A DNA stretch of 14,497 nt from Gammaproteobacteria bacterium (GTDB taxonomy: Bacteria > Pseudomonadota > Gammaproteobacteria > JAPPPA01), in assembly GCA_028817755.1 (NCBI GenBank), contig JAPPPA010000246.1:1-14497 (forward strand). The letters run 5' to 3'. Shown piece by piece: positions 13,490 through 14,497 of the stretch (position 1 is its first letter; the number at the start of each line of letters is the position of its first letter). A program made the position numbers and the translations under genes. Under the pieces are notes generated by a model. That model ran no database searches and had not been told where the DNA came from. It was given only the letters and a program-made list of their open reading frames with translations.

Positions 13490-14497
13490 TTGCAAGCCGA
13501 TTTTCCGCGCATTAAGCGGCTACCACCCTACGTCTTTAATATTGTTGGCGAACTCAAGCAAGCTGCGCGTGCGCGCGGTGAAGACATTATTGATTTCGGC
13601 ATGGGTAACCCAGATCAGCCAACTCCGAAACACATCGTCGACAAGCTTGTTGAAACGGCACAGCGCGGTGACACGCACCGTTACTCTATGTCGCGTGGCA
13701 TTCCGCGTTTGCGTAAAGCCATTGCCGATTGGTATCAACGTCGTTTCGAAGTTGATATCGATCCTGAGTCAGAAGCGATCGTTACCATTGGTTCGAAAGA
13801 GGGCCTTGCTCACCTTGCGCTAGCGATGGTTGAGCCGGGCGATTCTGTCTTGGTGCCAAACCCGGCGTATCCAATTCACCCTTGGGGTTTTGTGATCGCC
13901 GGTGCCGATATCCGCCACGTACCAGTCGTGCCCGGCGGTGACTTCTTTGCCGAATGCCAAAACGCCATTAAAAACGCTTGGCCTAAGCCAAAGCTATTGG
14001 TGTTGAGCTTTCCATCCAACCCGACCGGCGAATGCGTTGATCTAGAGTTCTTCGAAAAGGTTGTGGCTTTAGCCAAAGAGCACGGCATTTGGGTGATTCA
14101 TGATTTGGCTTATGCCGATATCTGCTTTGATGGCTATAAAGCGCCATCAATTCTGCAGGTGGAAGGCGCCAAAGAAATTGCCGTTGAGTCTTACAGTCTT
14201 TCTAAAAGCTACAACATGCCCGGTTGGCGTGTTGGTTTTATGTGTGGCAACCCCGAGTTGGTATCGGCTTTGGCACGCATGAAGTCTTACTTGGATTACG
14301 GCATGTTTACGCCAATCCAAGTGGCAGCGATTGCTGCACTTGAAGGCCCGCAAGACTGTGTAGAAGAAATCTGCGAAATGTATCGCCAGCGCCGCAATGT
14401 GCTGTGCGAAGGCTTAACCGCTGCCGGCTGGCCAGTAGAAAAGCCGAAAGCGAGCATGTTTGTTTGGGCCAAAATTCCAGAGCAGTTCCGCGAAATG
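13490..14497 (+). CDS. alaC: alanine-forming aminotransferase AlaC, 3' end cut by window
   Basis: Fold type I PLP aminotransferase that makes alanine from pyruvate and glutamate in the cytoplasm. 336 codons are present; about 70 more are expected from E. coli AlaC (412). Visible motifs are the N-terminal RLPPYVFNIVGELK (10-23), PSNPTGECV (175-183) with Asn177, Asp205 in HDLAYAD, and the PLP Schiff-base Lys239 in SLSKSYNMPGWRVGF with Arg247. The near-identity of these blocks to E. coli AlaC supports the symbol over other alanine transaminases. There is no suitable ATG; the frame begins after a stop at 13451-13453, and TTG at 13490, preceded by AAAGAG, gives an N-terminus like the family's. The first in-frame ATG would delete about 37 conserved residues. 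Confidence 0.93.
   Translation, partial: MQADFPRIKRLPPYVFNIVGELKQAARARGEDIIDFGMGNPDQPTPKHIVDKLVETAQRGDTHRYSMSRGIPRLRKAIADWYQRRFEVDIDPESEAIVTIGSKEGLAHLALAMVEPGDSVLVPNPAYPIHPWGFVIAGADIRHVPVVPGGDFFAECQNAIKNAWPKPKLLVLSFPSNPTGECVDLEFFEKVVALAKEHGIWVIHDLAYADICFDGYKAPSILQVEGAKEIAVESYSLSKSYNMPGWRVGFMCGNPELVSALARMKSYLDYGMFTPIQVAAIAALEGPQDCVEEICEMYRQRRNVLCEGLTAAGWPVEKPKASMFVWAKIPEQFREM

Noticed and set aside
1..14497. Defence island, prophage, mobile element or other unknown multi-gene system
   Set aside because: Almost every gene is a recognisable core chromosomal gene in near-conserved order; no transposase, integrase, att-like repeats or compositional break was seen.

Overview
The window is a stretch of core chromosome from a gammaproteobacterium. 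The gene content and order (trpS-scpA-scpB-rluB, bepA/perM/bcp/dapA, pcm-yqaA-nlpD-rpoS, alaC) and the moderate base composition suggest a marine or soil member of the Oceanospirillales/Pseudomonadales side of the class. That placement is inference from gene order and protein similarity, not a database match. Coding density is high, no gap without a gene exceeds about 240 bases, and I saw no insertion sequence, phage gene, CRISPR array, tRNA or rRNA.

Layout. (1) 1-3043, plus strand: the 3' end of trpS, then scpA and scpB (kleisin and winged-helix partners of the SMC condensin) and rluB (23S rRNA pseudouridine synthase). They are tightly packed, and scpB and rluB overlap by one base. (2) 3075-5388, minus strand: bepA (M48 periplasmic metallopeptidase/chaperone with TPRs), followed downstream by a YciK-like short-chain dehydrogenase whose active site is partly lost. 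(3) 5554-6627, plus: perM (AI-2E family membrane protein), divergent from bepA and ending in a clear terminator. (4) 6646-8618, minus: bcp (one-cysteine peroxiredoxin), followed by a PIN-PhoH ATPase gene with a GTG start. (5) 8855-10103, plus: dapA (lysine/diaminopimelate synthesis) and a short lipoprotein at the place where bamC normally lies. (6) 10108-13326, plus: pcm, yqaA, nlpD and rpoS, the conserved stationary-phase/envelope block, without surE. (7) 13490 to the end, plus: alaC, an alanine-forming aminotransferase with a TTG start, cut by the window end.

How it fits together. The middle block matches the E. coli neighbourhood bepA-perM-bcp-gcvR-dapA-bamC with edits: a phoH-type gene is inserted between perM and bcp, gcvR is absent, bamC is reduced to a short lipoprotein, and purC is replaced by a join to the pcm-nlpD-rpoS block. 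Several products act at the envelope (BepA, the BamC-position lipoprotein, NlpD, PerM, YqaA). Others serve stress and repair (Bcp, Pcm, RpoS, PhoH) or chromosome and ribosome upkeep (ScpAB, RluB).

I found no convincing undescribed system. The points most worth a second look are the SDR with a lost catalytic serine, the BamC-like short lipoprotein, a perfect 16-base palindrome between bcp and dapA, and the non-ATG starts with the N-terminal extension of pcm.
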